This document shows positions 17,745 through 26,400 of a stretch of DNA of 64,000 bases, piece by piece. The notes under the pieces are model-generated. The model did no database searches. It saw only the letters and a list, made by a program, of their open reading frames with translations, and had not been told where the DNA came from. The stretch covers positions 40,299 through 104,298 of the forward strand of contig OUUY01000064.1 in assembly GCA_900302705.1 (NCBI GenBank), written 5' to 3'. The number at the start of each line of letters is the position of its first letter. The stretch's first letter is position 1. The position numbers and the translations under genes are program-made. The stretch is from Candidatus Sulfobium mesophilum (GTDB lineage: Bacteria; Nitrospirota; Thermodesulfovibrionia; Thermodesulfovibrionales; UBA6898).

Positions 17745-18059
17745 ATGAGCAAGAAGACAGTACACGAAATTCTTGAGGACGAGGATTTCAAAGCGTTGTC
17801 CAGTCAGAAGAATGTAATATCCATTATCCTGACAATCCTTGAGCTGGTTCTTTATTTTGGGTTTATAGCCCTGATCGCGTTTAACAAGCCGTTTCTGTCG
17901 CAGAAACTGTCCGGTGAAGGTGCAACGACTATTGGAATACCCATAGCTGTCGGAACCATACTTGGGTCCTGGGTGTTTACGGGGATCTATATCTTCTGGG
18001 CAAACAGCAAGTACGACGCAGAAGTAAAGAAAGTCAAAGATAATATAATAGGAGGATAA
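17745..18059 (+). CDS. DUF485 inner membrane protein
   Basis: This 104-residue protein has an N-terminal soluble segment ([17 protein letters not shown]) and two membrane helices (~35-55 and ~70-92), the layout of DUF485 (YjcH) proteins almost always encoded directly before ActP. I chose the ATG at 17745 because AGGAGG (17731-17736) sits eight bases upstream; the in-frame GTG at 17739 is too close. It ends two bases before the ActP start. It may assist assembly or activity of the permease; no catalytic residues are evident. Confidence 0.88.
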   Translation: MSKKTVHEILEDEDFKALSSQKNVISIILTILELVLYFGFIALIAFNKPFLSQKLSGEGATTIGIPIAVGTILGSWVFTGIYIFWANSKYDAEVKKVKDNIIGG

Positions 18060-18061
18060 CG

Positions 18062-19816
18062 ATGCCACAAGCAGCTCAGACAGCACAGACTATGATTGGG
18101 CAGTCGAACCCGACTGCGATAATGTTTTTCGTTGCCTTCGTTGTAAGTACACTTCTTATAACCTGGTGGGCGGCAAAAAGGACAAGGACGACTAAGGATT
18201 TCTATGCCGCAGGAAGAAGCATAACCGGATTCCAAAACGGGCTCGCCCTTGCCGGCGACTATATGAGCGCGGCGTCGTTTTTGGGCATAGCCGGTCTTGT
18301 TTCGACAAAGGGATATGATGGTCTAATATATTCCGTCGGCTGGCTGGTCGGATGGCCGATTATCATGTTCCTCATCTCTGAACCACTTAGAAACCTCGGG
18401 AAATACACATTTGCGGACGTTGTGGCATATCGCTTGAACCAGAGGCCTATAAGGGCAGCAGCAGCAGCCGGATCACTGGTTGTTGTTCTTACATACCTTA
18501 TCGCCCAGATGGTCGGCGCAGGAACTCTTATTAAGCTGATGTTTGGTCTGCCCTTTGAACTTGCGATCGTCGTTACAGGGTCTCTCATGATAATGTATGT
18601 TCTTTTTGGCGGTATGATAGCCACCACCTGGGTCCAGATTATCAAAGCCGGTCTGCTTCTTAGCGGCGCTACGCTTCTTGTTCTTTTAACACTGAACAAA
18701 TTCAACTTCAGCTACGCGAATCTTTTCAATCAGGCTGCTGCTGCAACACCGGCCGGACAGAAGTTTCTTGAGCCGGGCGGCCTGGTCACCAGTCCTATTG
18801 ATGCATTTTCACTCGGTCTGGCTCTTATGTTCGGCACAGCAGGTCTGCCGCACATTCTGATGAGGTTTTATACGGTGCCTGACGCTAAGGCGGCAAGAAA
18901 ATCGGTCTTCTATGCAACAGGGTTTATCGGCTATTTTTACATCCTCACGGTGACAATCGGATTCGGCGCAGCAGTACTCGTCGGCCAGAAGGTCATTATG
19001 GGCATTGACAAGGGCGGCAACATGGCTGGTCCTCTGCTTGCGGAAGCACTTGGCGGAAACCTCTTCCTTGGGTTCTTGTCGGCTGTCGCATTTGCGACAA
19101 TACTCGCGGTTGTCTCTGGTCTTACGCTTGCGGGTGCATCGGCATTTTCTCATGACTTGTTCGTCGGCGTTATCAGGCACGGCAAGGCATCAGAGAAAGA
19201 CGAGGTCAAGGTGGCCAAGATTGCTACGGTTGGTCTTGGAATCACGGCAATACTGCTGGGCATCCTGTTTAAAGGCCAGAACGTTGCCTTCCTCGTCGGT
19301 CTGACATTTGCTATCGCGGCAAGCGCCAACTTCCCTGCCCTTCTGATGTCAATCATGTGGAAGAAGTTTACGACGGCAGGCGCGGTAACAAGCATTTACA
19401 GCGGTCTGATTGTGGCAACAGTACTTCTCATACTGAGCCCAACGGTTTGGGTCGATATTGTCCACAAGAGTGAAGTGGATGCAATAACAAAGCAGGTAAA
19501 GGGCATAGAAGACGCGGCGAAGGCCAAGATAGGAGAGATCGAGAAACAGAAGGCACCCGGTCTCGATGCAGCGAAGATGGCGGAGATAGATGCAACGATA
19601 GCAGCGGAGAAGAAGGCAGTCGAAGCGCAGACGAAGGAAGCAAAGGCAGCTATGCCTAAGGCGATTTTCCCGCTCAAAAATCCGGGTATATACTCCATGG
19701 CAGCTGCGTTTCTGATCGGCATACTTGTATCTCTGATGGCCTCTGATAAAGTGGCCGAATCTAAGTACGAGGCACAGAAACTAAGGGAATACATAGGCGT
19801 AGGAGCGGAAGATTAG
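18062..19816 (+). CDS. actP: Acetate/cation symporter ActP with an extra coiled-coil insertion
   Basis: This 584-residue sodium:solute symporter has about 13 membrane helices and the family signatures [16 protein letters not shown] and [11 protein letters not shown]. Its position between DUF485 and acetyl-CoA synthetase identifies it as the acetate permease. Compared with E. coli ActP (549 residues), it carries an extra ~70-residue hydrophilic Ala/Lys/Glu-rich stretch at about residues 466-536, between TVWVDIV and KAIFPL, where the E. coli protein runs straight through. The insertion looks like an antiparallel coiled coil. A good Shine-Dalgarno (AGGAGG) precedes the ATG. Import is probably driven by Na+ or H+. 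Confidence 0.93.
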   Translation: MPQAAQTAQTMIGQSNPTAIMFFVAFVVSTLLITWWAAKRTRTTKDFYAAGRSITGFQNGLALAGDYMSAASFLGIAGLVSTKGYDGLIYSVGWLVGWPIIMFLISEPLRNLGKYTFADVVAYRLNQRPIRAAAAAGSLVVVLTYLIAQMVGAGTLIKLMFGLPFELAIVVTGSLMIMYVLFGGMIATTWVQIIKAGLLLSGATLLVLLTLNKFNFSYANLFNQAAAATPAGQKFLEPGGLVTSPIDAFSLGLALMFGTAGLPHILMRFYTVPDAKAARKSVFYATGFIGYFYILTVTIGFGAAVLVGQKVIMGIDKGGNMAGPLLAEALGGNLFLGFLSAVAFATILAVVSGLTLAGASAFSHDLFVGVIRHGKASEKDEVKVAKIATVGLGITAILLGILFKGQNVAFLVGLTFAIAASANFPALLMSIMWKKFTTAGAVTSIYSGLIVATVLLILSPTVWVDIVHKSEVDAITKQVKGIEDAAKAKIGEIEKQKAPGLDAAKMAEIDATIAAEKKAVEAQTKEAKAAMPKAIFPLKNPGIYSMAAAFLIGILVSLMASDKVAESKYEAQKLREYIGVGAED

Positions 19817-19858
19817 GCTGATTTTCAGCTTAAAATAACTAATAAGGAGAATAAAGGA

Positions 19859-21829
19859 ATGTCGCAGAAGAACATTGAAGTCTTAATGGCGGAAAACAGG
19901 ACATTCCCGCCGTCAAAGGAGTTTAGTGAGAAGGCGCATATAAAAAGCTTTGCGGATTATGAAAAGATGTACCAAAAATCCGTGCAGGACCCTGATGGTT
20001 TTTGGGCAGAGATGGCTGAAAAGCAGCTCACGTGGTTCAAGAAGTGGGACAAGGTACTGGAATACGATTTCTCAAAGCCTGAGATCAAATGGTTCCAGGG
20101 CGGCAAGCTCAACGTCTCTTACAACTGCCTTGACAGACATATTAATAAGGCGACGAGGAATAAGGCAGCGATCATCTGGGAGGCTGATGACGGTTCCTAT
20201 AAGACCTATACGTATCAGCAGATGTACTATGAGGTCAACCGCTTTGCAAATGTCCTTAAGAAGCACGGCGTGAAAAAGGGCGACAGGGTCACTATTTACC
20301 TGCCGATGATACCTGAACTTGCTATCTCCATGCTTGCGTGTTCGAGGATTGGGGCTATTCACAGCATAGTGTTCGGAGGATTCAGCGCACAGGCTCTTAG
20401 AGACAGGATCCAGGACTGTAAGGCTAAGCTTGTTGTGACCTCGGACAGGGGCATGAGGGGCGGAAGGCAGGTAGCCCTTAAGGCCAATGCCGATGAGGCC
20501 ATTCAGGAATGCCCGACCGTAGAGAAGATGATCGTTGTCAAAAGGACCGACGGCATCGACATGGAGCCCGGAAGGGACCTTTGGTGGCATGACGAAATGA
20601 ACGCGGGGGATATCGCAAATTACTGCGAGCCGGAGCATATGGATGCCGAAGATCCGCTTTTCATTCTCTATACATCGGGGTCGACCGGAAAACCGAAAGG
20701 CGTTCTCCACACTACCGGCGGGTATTTGCTCTATACCAACCTGACATTCAAATGGATCTTTGACTACCACGAGGAAGATATTCATTTCTGCACCGCCGAC
20801 ATAGGCTGGGTGACGGGCCACAGCTATATAGTATACGGTCCGCTTTCTCTGGGGGCAACGAGCCTAATGTTCGAGGGTATTCCGACCTATCCGGATGCCG
20901 GGAGATTTTGGTCTATAGTCGCCAAGCACAAGGTGAATATCTTTTATACGGCTCCGACTGCGATCAGGGCCCTCATGAGGGAAGGGGAGGCTCATGTTCA
21001 AAAGCATGATCTCTCTTCCCTGAGAGTGCTCGGAACTGTCGGTGAGCCGATAAACCCCGAGGCGTGGATGTGGTATCACATCAATGTCGGAAAAGAGAAG
21101 CTGCCGATAGTAGATACATGGTGGCAAACAGAAACAGGCGGCATCCTTATAACTCCCTTACCGGGTGCGATGACGCTGAAGCCCGGTTCTGCCAACAGGC
21201 CCTTCCCCGGAGTTGTTCCGAGGGTGCTTAAGGAAGATGGATCTCCTGCGGGCGCGAATGAAGGCGGTTATCTTGTCATAGAAAAACCATGGCCGGGCAT
21301 GATCAGAGGGACCTATGGCGATCCGGAGAATAAGCGCGTCAAGGAGGTCTATTTTTCGAGATTTGCCAACAAGTACCTTACCGGAGACGGCGCAAGGGTA
21401 GACGAGGATGGCGACTATTGGCTCATGGGCAGAATCGACGATGTCATTAACATATCGGGCCATAGGCTCGGCACGGCCGAGGTCGAATCCGCCCTCGTCA
21501 GTCACGAGTCGGTAGCTGAGGCCGCGGTAGTCGGATTCCCTCATGAGATCAAGGGCGAAGGCATTTACGTCTATGTGACTCTCAAGGAGGGCTTTAAAGC
21601 AACGGATGAGCTGAAGAAGATCCTCGTAGGTCATGTCAGAACTGTTATCGGGCCTATCGCCACGCCGGATAAACTGCAGTTCGCGCCCGGACTGCCAAAG
21701 ACCAGAAGCGGCAAGATCATGAGAAGGATATTGCGGAAGATCGCATGGGGGCAAGTCGAGGAGTTGGGCGACACCTCTACGCTGGCAGACCCTTCTGTGG
21801 TCGATAATCTCGTGAAAGAAAGACTGTGA
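19859..21829 (+). CDS. acs: Acetyl-CoA synthetase (AMP-forming)
   Basis: This 656-residue enzyme converts acetate, ATP and CoA to acetyl-CoA, AMP and PPi. It has the AMP-binding loop [11 protein letters not shown], the acyl-adenylate motif [11 protein letters not shown], the hinge/core region [20 protein letters not shown], and the C-terminal motif [11 protein letters not shown], whose lysine is the site inactivated by acetylation in Acs enzymes. The length is typical. It is the last gene of the DUF485-actP-acs operon, with AAGGAG upstream, and is followed by a strong terminator. A GNAT-fused CoA transferase at 61.8 kb is a possible, unproven regulator by acetylation. Confidence 0.97.
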   Translation: MSQKNIEVLMAENRTFPPSKEFSEKAHIKSFADYEKMYQKSVQDPDGFWAEMAEKQLTWFKKWDKVLEYDFSKPEIKWFQGGKLNVSYNCLDRHINKATRNKAAIIWEADDGSYKTYTYQQMYYEVNRFANVLKKHGVKKGDRVTIYLPMIPELAISMLACSRIGAIHSIVFGGFSAQALRDRIQDCKAKLVVTSDRGMRGGRQVALKANADEAIQECPTVEKMIVVKRTDGIDMEPGRDLWWHDEMNAGDIANYCEPEHMDAEDPLFILYTSGSTGKPKGVLHTTGGYLLYTNLTFKWIFDYHEEDIHFCTADIGWVTGHSYIVYGPLSLGATSLMFEGIPTYPDAGRFWSIVAKHKVNIFYTAPTAIRALMREGEAHVQKHDLSSLRVLGTVGEPINPEAWMWYHINVGKEKLPIVDTWWQTETGGILITPLPGAMTLKPGSANRPFPGVVPRVLKEDGSPAGANEGGYLVIEKPWPGMIRGTYGDPENKRVKEVYFSRFANKYLTGDGARVDEDGDYWLMGRIDDVINISGHRLGTAEVESALVSHESVAEAAVVGFPHEIKGEGIYVYVTLKEGFKATDELKKILVGHVRTVIGPIATPDKLQFAPGLPKTRSGKIMRRILRKIAWGQVEELGDTSTLADPSVVDNLVKERL

Positions 21830-21858
21830 TCAGACTTTCGGAATAAGGAAGTGTCATT

Positions 21859-21894
21859 GAAGGGCAGGCCTACGGACCTGCCCTTCTTTTTTTT
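21859..21894 (+). terminator. Rho-independent terminator after acs
   Basis: The perfect 10-base stem GAAGGGCAGG / CCTGCCCTTC (21859-21868 and 21877-21886), with an 8-base loop, is followed by eight T. It is a strong intrinsic terminator that isolates the acetate operon from the carbonic anhydrase pseudogene. Confidence 0.92.
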
Positions 21895-21915
21895 CATTCT
21901 GGAGGAGGCGCTGTC

Positions 21916-22522
21916 ATGATTTCGACATTGCTTGAAGGTAACAAGGTTTTCGTCTCTGAATAATTCGAGAAAGAAAAGGAATTTTATAACTCGCTTGCAA
22001 AAGACCAGAGACCTGCTGTCCTATGGATAGGGTGCTCAGATTCGAGGGTGGCTGTTAATACGATCACACATACAAGGCCGGGCGAAATCTTTGTCCACCG
22101 CAACGACGGCAACATTGTTTCGATCAACGACTGGAACCTCAGTGCAGTGCTTGAATTCTCGATCAACCGTCTGCACATCCCAGATATCGTCATATGCGGT
22201 CACTACGGATGCGGGGGATTAATGCGTTCGACGAGGAAAATTGCGAAGACAAAAGTATATACCTATCTGCCTTATCAATGCTTATAAGGCTAAAGAAAGG
22301 GTTGATGAAAAAGTCCAAGCCCTCCACATAGAGATATCCCGCGAGCAGGGGATGAAACTTATCGTCGAGGGAAATGTCCGGCTTCAGCTCGAACATCTAC
22401 GGGAATATCCGTTTGTCCGCACTGCCATGAATGCAAAAAAGCTGAACCTCCACGGATGGGTGTATGATATGTCCTGCGGTGCTATCAGGATTATCGAGAC
22501 CGAGCGTCCGAACAAGGCCTGA
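21916..22522 (+). pseudogene. Beta-carbonic anhydrase, interrupted by a stop and a frameshift
   Basis: Conceptual translation from ATG 21916 gives the start of a beta-carbonic anhydrase, but codon 16 is TAA (21961-21963). The same frame then continues with WIGCSDSRV and HYGCGGLM, which supply the Cys, Asp, His and Cys zinc ligands. Near 22241-22260 the reading frame shifts by one, and the C-terminal third (NAYKAKERVDEKVQALHIE to the stop at 22522) continues in the other frame. A ribosome site (GGAGGAGG) is still present. Two independent lesions argue for a pseudogene rather than one sequencing error. The intact enzyme would interconvert CO2 and bicarbonate. Confidence 0.85.
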
Positions 22523-22642
22523 TCCGTCACACAGGAAATCTCAGGGTCAGTGAAGTCCCTCCGGGCCTGTGTCCTCTTTTCATGTGGTAAAATAGCTGGA
22601 GTTTATTTTATAAGAAAGTTATGCGGACACTGCGGGGTAATC

Positions 22643-23194
22643 ATGAATAAATTTTTTCTTGAAACGAATGAAGTTGTCTTGGTAATCGTCGATATTCAGG
22701 AGCGGCTTGCTGCTGTGATGGATGATAGAAAGAAGGTTGTGGACAACTGCCTTCACCTTATAGAGTTGTCCAGGCTCCTTGATTTTCCTGTTATCCTCAA
22801 TGAGCAATATCCCAAAGGGCTGGGTCCAACAGTAAGCGAAATAAAGGAGGCGCTTCAGCCCTATGAACCGCTTGAGAAGCTGACCTTCAGCTGCTGCAAG
22901 GGACCTTCGTTTATGGACAGGCTTTCTGAAACAGGGAAGAAGAAAGTTATCCTTTCGGGAATGGAGACCCACGTCTGCGTCTTACAGACCTGCATCGGCC
23001 TTTTGGATGCCGGGTACACGGTCCACGCAGTCAGCGATGCCATTTGTTCAAGGACTAAAGAGAACTACCAGGCTGCAATCGAATTCATGCGCGACGCAGG
23101 AGCAGTGATCACATGCACCGAAACGGTTCTTTTTCAGCTTCTTGAAAAAGCAGGGACGGAGGAGTTCAAGATCATATCGAAGAGGATTAAATAG
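22643..23194 (+). CDS. Isochorismatase-family cysteine hydrolase
   Basis: This 183-residue protein belongs to the isochorismatase-like hydrolases (nicotinamidase, ureidoacrylate and related amidohydrolases). The catalytic Asp lies in LVIVDIQERL, a lysine in the EKLTFSC region, and the nucleophilic Cys in GMETHVCVLQT, together with the expected cis-peptide neighbourhood. The substrate cannot be told from sequence; the compact size resembles YcaC-like or hypothetical hydrolases rather than true isochorismatases. I chose ATG 22643 because the upstream GTG-started extension (22550) reads through apparent non-coding sequence. GGGGT precedes the start. Confidence 0.85.
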   Translation: MNKFFLETNEVVLVIVDIQERLAAVMDDRKKVVDNCLHLIELSRLLDFPVILNEQYPKGLGPTVSEIKEALQPYEPLEKLTFSCCKGPSFMDRLSETGKKKVILSGMETHVCVLQTCIGLLDAGYTVHAVSDAICSRTKENYQAAIEFMRDAGAVITCTETVLFQLLEKAGTEEFKIISKRIK

Positions 23195-23204
23195 ACTTTT
23201 AAGA

Positions 23205-23792
23205 CTATTTATATTGCGACTTCTTTGAAAGCATCTGAAGGGCCGTCCCCATGTCCCTTTTCAGCCAGAAGACGCAAAAGACTGCTGATACAAGGACCAA
23301 AATGGCGAGGGTTTTGTCCCCCTTCATCATCATCGTAATCCCGCCTCCCAGCAAAAATAGCATGAAAAGAAGCGGAACTGCGATCCGGGACATTATCTCT
23401 CTTGCAGGTGTAAGATTCTTAAAACACTTGCCTGCCTGGGTCCGGTCACCCAGTTTTTCATGGACCAGGCCTTTATTGAACCAGACCATATTGTTATGCG
23501 GGTCCATCTGTGTGAGCTTTTCATAATATCCAAGTGCCCTCGCAGGATCAATGTCCTGAAGCTGAAGCGCCAGCCGAAACATGAGGGTAAATACGTTTCC
23601 GGCCTTCTCCATAAATTTTGCCGCTTCCGCTTCCCTGCCGGTCTCCTCTAAAATAATGCCCTTTAGAAACCATCCGCGGTGGAAATTGGGATTGGCTGCC
23701 AGCAGTTCATCGACAATTTTTTCCGCTTCAGGATATTCCTTCTTTTCGTAATGGGTCAGAGTCGCTTCAAGCATCTTTCCGATCGCTTCCAT
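23205..23792 (-). CDS. TPR-repeat protein with C-terminal membrane segments
   Basis: This 195-residue protein has about three tetratricopeptide-like helical pairs (residues ~8-135; for example NPNFHRGWFLKGIILEETG and DPHNNMVWFNKGLVHEKLG) followed by two hydrophobic helices (~140-180, PLLFMLFLLGGG and LAILVLVSAVFCVFWL) and a short basic tail. TPR modules mediate protein contacts; the membrane anchor would place them in the cytoplasm or periplasm. No specific function is recognised. There is no Shine-Dalgarno, but a TATAGT hexamer lies six bases before the start. It is convergent with the isochorismatase-like gene. Confidence 0.7.
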   Translation of the reverse strand: MEAIGKMLEATLTHYEKKEYPEAEKIVDELLAANPNFHRGWFLKGIILEETGREAEAAKFMEKAGNVFTLMFRLALQLQDIDPARALGYYEKLTQMDPHNNMVWFNKGLVHEKLGDRTQAGKCFKNLTPAREIMSRIAVPLLFMLFLLGGGITMMMKGDKTLAILVLVSAVFCVFWLKRDMGTALQMLSKKSQYK

Positions 23793-23798
23793 TCCGAT

Positions 23799-23804
23799 AC
23801 TATA
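23799..23804 (-). promoter_or_regulatory. -10-like hexamer directly before the TPR gene
   Basis: On the minus strand TATAGT ends six bases before the ATG at 23792, with no ribosome site between. The -35 is weak (TCCACA, 18-base spacer). It is listed because the same spacing recurs at other SD-less genes in this window. Confidence 0.3.
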
Positions 23805-23862
23805 GCATTTCTTGTTAAGACCTGTGGAGGAGATTGTATTAAGAAAGGAAGATGGACAGAAT

Positions 23863-23893
23863 AATAAGGCCCGGCGAGTGGCCAGGCCTTATT
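23863..23893 (-). terminator. Hairpin downstream of hsp20
   Basis: AATAAGGCC (23863-23871) and GGCCTTATT (23885-23893) form a 9-base stem. On the minus strand it lies just past the Hsp20 stop and is followed by a weak TTATT tract, so it probably ends the hsp20 transcript. Confidence 0.6.
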
Positions 23894-23926
23894 AATGTTA
23901 TTCAAGGAACGGCAGCTACCAATATA

Positions 23927-24382
23927 TTATTCGATAACGAGTCTCTTTACCTTACTCTCTTCCTCTATCTGCTTCGCATTGAATTCAATGTGCAGAACGC
24001 CGTCTTTAAAACTGGTCTTGGCCGAGTCTACATCGACATCTTCTCCAAGCGATAGAATCCTCGTCATCTGGCCTCTGGAGATCTCTCTGATGATGTAGTC
24101 ATTCTCTGAGACCTCCTTGTCCTGATGCGCCTTGACTGTGATCTTAAGAAGGTTTTCCTCTATCTCAACATCAAGGTCATCTTTGGTAACCATGGGAACT
24201 GCCGCATCGATGCAGTACTTCCCGTCCCTTCTATAGGCGTTAATCCTTGGGCTCTGGTGCTTGCCCTGCTGCGTTTTGATTGTTGCGCCGAAAGAGTTTG
24301 CAAACTCATTGAAAAACTTGTCAAACTCATCCAGAAGCGGTGTTGCTAGGCTTGTTCTTGTAAGCGGAAATAGTGTTCTCAT
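23927..24382 (-). CDS. Hsp20 / alpha-crystallin small heat shock protein
   Basis: This 151-residue protein has the alpha-crystallin domain at residues ~43-138, including YCIDAAVPMVTKDDLDVEIE and the closing strand GVLHIEFNAK, the A-x-x-x-(n)-G-V-L-type motif of the family. The N-terminal arm is short. I chose the second ATG (24382) because the Shine-Dalgarno GGAGGT lies immediately against the first ATG at 24388 and six bases before the second. It binds unfolding proteins without ATP. A promoter with a TTGACA -35 lies about 100 bases upstream. Confidence 0.92.
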   Translation of the reverse strand: MRTLFPLTRTSLATPLLDEFDKFFNEFANSFGATIKTQQGKHQSPRINAYRRDGKYCIDAAVPMVTKDDLDVEIEENLLKITVKAHQDKEVSENDYIIREISRGQMTRILSLGEDVDVDSAKTSFKDGVLHIEFNAKQIEEESKVKRLVIE

Positions 24383-24441
24383 TTTCATACCTCCATGGAG
24401 TATATGTTTTTACAGGGGCAAAGCCGCCTGTCTCTTGAGGT

Positions 24442-24493
24442 GGTAGCTACCATCCCCAGATTCATTTTAGAAAAGTTTTTTTGGGGTTGTCAA
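24442..24493 (-). promoter_or_regulatory. hsp20 promoter and leader palindrome
   Basis: On the minus strand TTGACA (24488-24493) and TAAAAT (24464-24469) are separated by 18 bases. The CTTGACA start also overlaps a heat-shock-like CTTGA box. Downstream of the -10 is a perfect palindrome GGTAGCTACC (24442-24451) that could be an operator or part of a leader structure. Confidence 0.55.
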
Positions 24494-24742
24494 GAGAAAA
24501 TGCTGACTATTTACCTTCTCAACGAGCTCGTTCCGGAGCATCGTCCTAAGCCCCGGAAGTGGGAGTTTGACAGTCAAAGGCCCCCTTCGAAAATTTAGAT
24601 GCGCGTGGTTGCCGGAGGGTCTGGAGCCCCTAGCATGCAAAGAGTGAGTTCACACCAGCGAACATAGATTCTGCAGTCGTTGATTGGAGTAAGGAGAGGT
24701 AAGACTTTCTATCATTAAGCACCGCCGACTCACTAAAACCCC
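24494..24742. other. Intergenic stretch between hsp20 and hypC
   Basis: This forms part of a 397-base gap between two genes. I see no convincing coding sequence: the open frame at 24395-24598 lacks a ribosome site and family resemblance. There is no tRNA fold. Only the promoters at either end are supported. Confidence 0.5.
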
Positions 24743-24773
24743 TTGTATCCTCTTGCCTTTAATCCTGTATAAT
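24743..24773 (+). promoter_or_regulatory. hypC promoter, candidate leaderless start
   Basis: A perfect TATAAT (24768-24773) ends six bases before the ATG at 24780. A -35-like TTGTAT lies at 24743-24748 (19-base spacer). No Shine-Dalgarno can fit, so the mRNA would begin at or next to the start codon. Confidence 0.55.
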
Positions 24774-24779
24774 ATACCC

Positions 24780-25019
24780 ATGTGTTTGGCAATCCCATCG
24801 AAGATCGTCAGGATCGACAACATGATCGCCACCGTCGATGTCTACGGCGCGCGCCGGGACATAAATCTTATGCTTCTGCCGGAAGAAGTCGGAATAGGAG
24901 ATTATGTCCTCGTTCATGCTGGCTTCGCCCTGCAGAAAGTGGACCAGGACAGTGCCGAAGAGTCACTCAGGCTTATCAAGGAAACCTTTGAGCAAAATCC
25001 CTACGAGTCATTTCTCTGA
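24780..25019 (+). CDS. HypC/HupF-family hydrogenase maturation chaperone, orphan
   Basis: This 79-residue protein starts MCLAIPSKIVRI, the HypC signature, with the essential cysteine at position 2. A small beta-barrel with GDYVLVHAGFALQKVD follows, also typical. HypC works with HypD to carry the Fe(CN)2CO group to [NiFe] hydrogenase large subunits. No hypA, B, D, E, F or hydrogenase gene is in this window. Instead it is followed after three bases by dcd. Either the other genes lie elsewhere or this copy has another role. It lacks a Shine-Dalgarno and has a TATAAT six bases upstream. Confidence 0.85.
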   Translation: MCLAIPSKIVRIDNMIATVDVYGARRDINLMLLPEEVGIGDYVLVHAGFALQKVDQDSAEESLRLIKETFEQNPYESFL

Positions 25020-25022
25020 GAT

Positions 25023-25568
25023 ATGGTCAAGAACGACCGCTGGATAATAGAGATGTCAAAGAAGGGCATGATCGAGCCCTTCAATCATGAGCAGGTCAGA
25101 AAGGGCGTGATATCTTTTGGAGTCAGCTCTTACGGCTACGATATCCGAATATCCGATGAATTCAAGATGCCAAGTCCAGGCAGTGGAATTATTGACCCCA
25201 AAAACTCTCATGACTCTCAGTTTCGTGATTACAAGGGTGATATATGTGAGATACCGGCCAATTCATATGTAATCTGCAGGTCCCTTGAGTATCTCAGGAT
25301 ACCGAGAGAAACCCTGGTCCTCTGCTTCGGGAAGTCCACTTATGCCAGGTCGGGGGTCATCGTCAACATAACTCCACTTGAGCCCGAATGGGAGGGCAAT
25401 ATCACAATTTCCGTTTCTAACACATCTCCTTTTCCAGTGAGGCTTTATGCCAACGAGGGGATTGCCCAGATCGTCTTTCTTGAGGCTAAGAACCTCTGTG
25501 AGACTTCATACGCCGACAAGAAGGGCAAATATCAGGCGCAGCAAGGCATTGTTCTCCCGAAAATCTGA
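25023..25568 (+). CDS. dcd: dCTP deaminase
   Basis: This 181-residue enzyme deaminates dCTP to dUTP for thymidylate synthesis, or in the bifunctional form directly to dUMP. It shows the trimeric dUTPase-like fold with VSSYGYDIRISDEF, GKSTYARSGVIVNITPLEPEWEG (the nucleotide and catalytic Glu region) and a C-terminal QAQQGIVLPK flap. Whether it is mono- or bifunctional cannot be decided from these motifs by eye. It starts three bases after hypC and shares its transcript. A 94-base gap leads to pyrF. Confidence 0.93.
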   Translation: MVKNDRWIIEMSKKGMIEPFNHEQVRKGVISFGVSSYGYDIRISDEFKMPSPGSGIIDPKNSHDSQFRDYKGDICEIPANSYVICRSLEYLRIPRETLVLCFGKSTYARSGVIVNITPLEPEWEGNITISVSNTSPFPVRLYANEGIAQIVFLEAKNLCETSYADKKGKYQAQQGIVLPKI

Positions 25569-25662
25569 GATATCTGCCCGAGGGCTAGGTCCGAGGACTA
25601 TTTCTGTTAATTACAGATTGTTCTATGAACTTAATTAAAGTTATTTATTAGGGAATTAATGC

Positions 25663-26382
25663 ATGGAAATTAACGAGAAATTAATCCTTGCCCTCGACAT
25701 TGACGATGTCGATTATGCCATAGAACTTATCGATAAATTCTGTAGTTATATAATGATATTTAAAGTTGGCCTTGAGCTGTTTTCGACCGCCGGTCCCTCC
25801 ATTGTTCAAGAGATACACAAGAGGGGAAGAAAGGTTTTTCTCGATCTCAAGTTCCATGATATACCGACTACGGTTTCGAAGGCCGGCATCTGTGCTGCAA
25901 GATTAGGGGTTTTTATGTTTAATGTCCATGCATCCGGAGGGTTGGACATGATGAAGAAATGCAGGGATGATGTTGTGAATGTGTGTCTCAGGGAGAACAT
26001 AAGCAGGCCGAGAATTCTTGCCGTAACGGTACTTACGAGCATGTCACAGGAAGTCCTCAGGAATGAGATGGGCATCCAGCATAGCCTTAATATTCATGTG
26101 CGGCACCTCTCCGGACTTGCGCTAAAGGCAGGGCTTGATGGGGTGGTTGCCTCTGCAAAGGAGGCTACCATGGTAAGGGGGCACTGCGGGAGTGGATTTC
26201 TCATCGTGACTCCCGGAATAAGACCTTCATGGGCTCCCATCGACGATCAGATGAGGACAATGACACCGAGAAACGCGCTTAGGCACGGGTCGGATTACAT
26301 AGTAATTGGCAGGGCGATATTGAACCAACCCGATCCGGTTAAAGCGATTGAACTGATATCTTCAGAAATGCAATCTGCCTAG
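25663..26382 (+). CDS. pyrF: Orotidine 5'-phosphate decarboxylase
   Basis: This 239-residue TIM-barrel enzyme makes UMP from OMP in the last pyrimidine step. The N-terminal LILALDIDDVD holds the substrate Asp, and FLDLKFHDIPTTV contains the catalytic D-x-K-x-x-D array. The C-terminal phosphate site is present as VTPGIRPSW and SDYIVIGRAIL. The length matches the bacterial family. A modest ribosome site (TAGGGA) precedes the ATG. It may be co-transcribed with the chorismate-binding gene 18 bases downstream. Confidence 0.95.
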   Translation: MEINEKLILALDIDDVDYAIELIDKFCSYIMIFKVGLELFSTAGPSIVQEIHKRGRKVFLDLKFHDIPTTVSKAGICAARLGVFMFNVHASGGLDMMKKCRDDVVNVCLRENISRPRILAVTVLTSMSQEVLRNEMGIQHSLNIHVRHLSGLALKAGLDGVVASAKEATMVRGHCGSGFLIVTPGIRPSWAPIDDQMRTMTPRNALRHGSDYIVIGRAILNQPDPVKAIELISSEMQSA

Positions 26383-26400
26383 CAGATATTTCCCACCGCA

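Noticed and set aside
20072..20821. 249-codon open frame on the minus strand inside acs
   Set aside because: It lies wholly antisense to a confident acs gene, has no family resemblance, and arises from codon bias of the sense strand.
22550..22642. GTG-started N-terminal extension of the isochorismatase-like gene
   Set aside because: The extra 31 residues are not like the family and the ATG at 22643 has a better ribosome site.
24395..24598. 67-codon plus-strand frame between hsp20 and hypC
   Set aside because: It overlaps the hsp20 promoter region, has no ribosome site and no recognisable family.
26383..26400. trp attenuator or leader peptide before the chorismate-binding gene
   Set aside because: Only 18 bases separate it from pyrF, too short for a leader with Trp codons.
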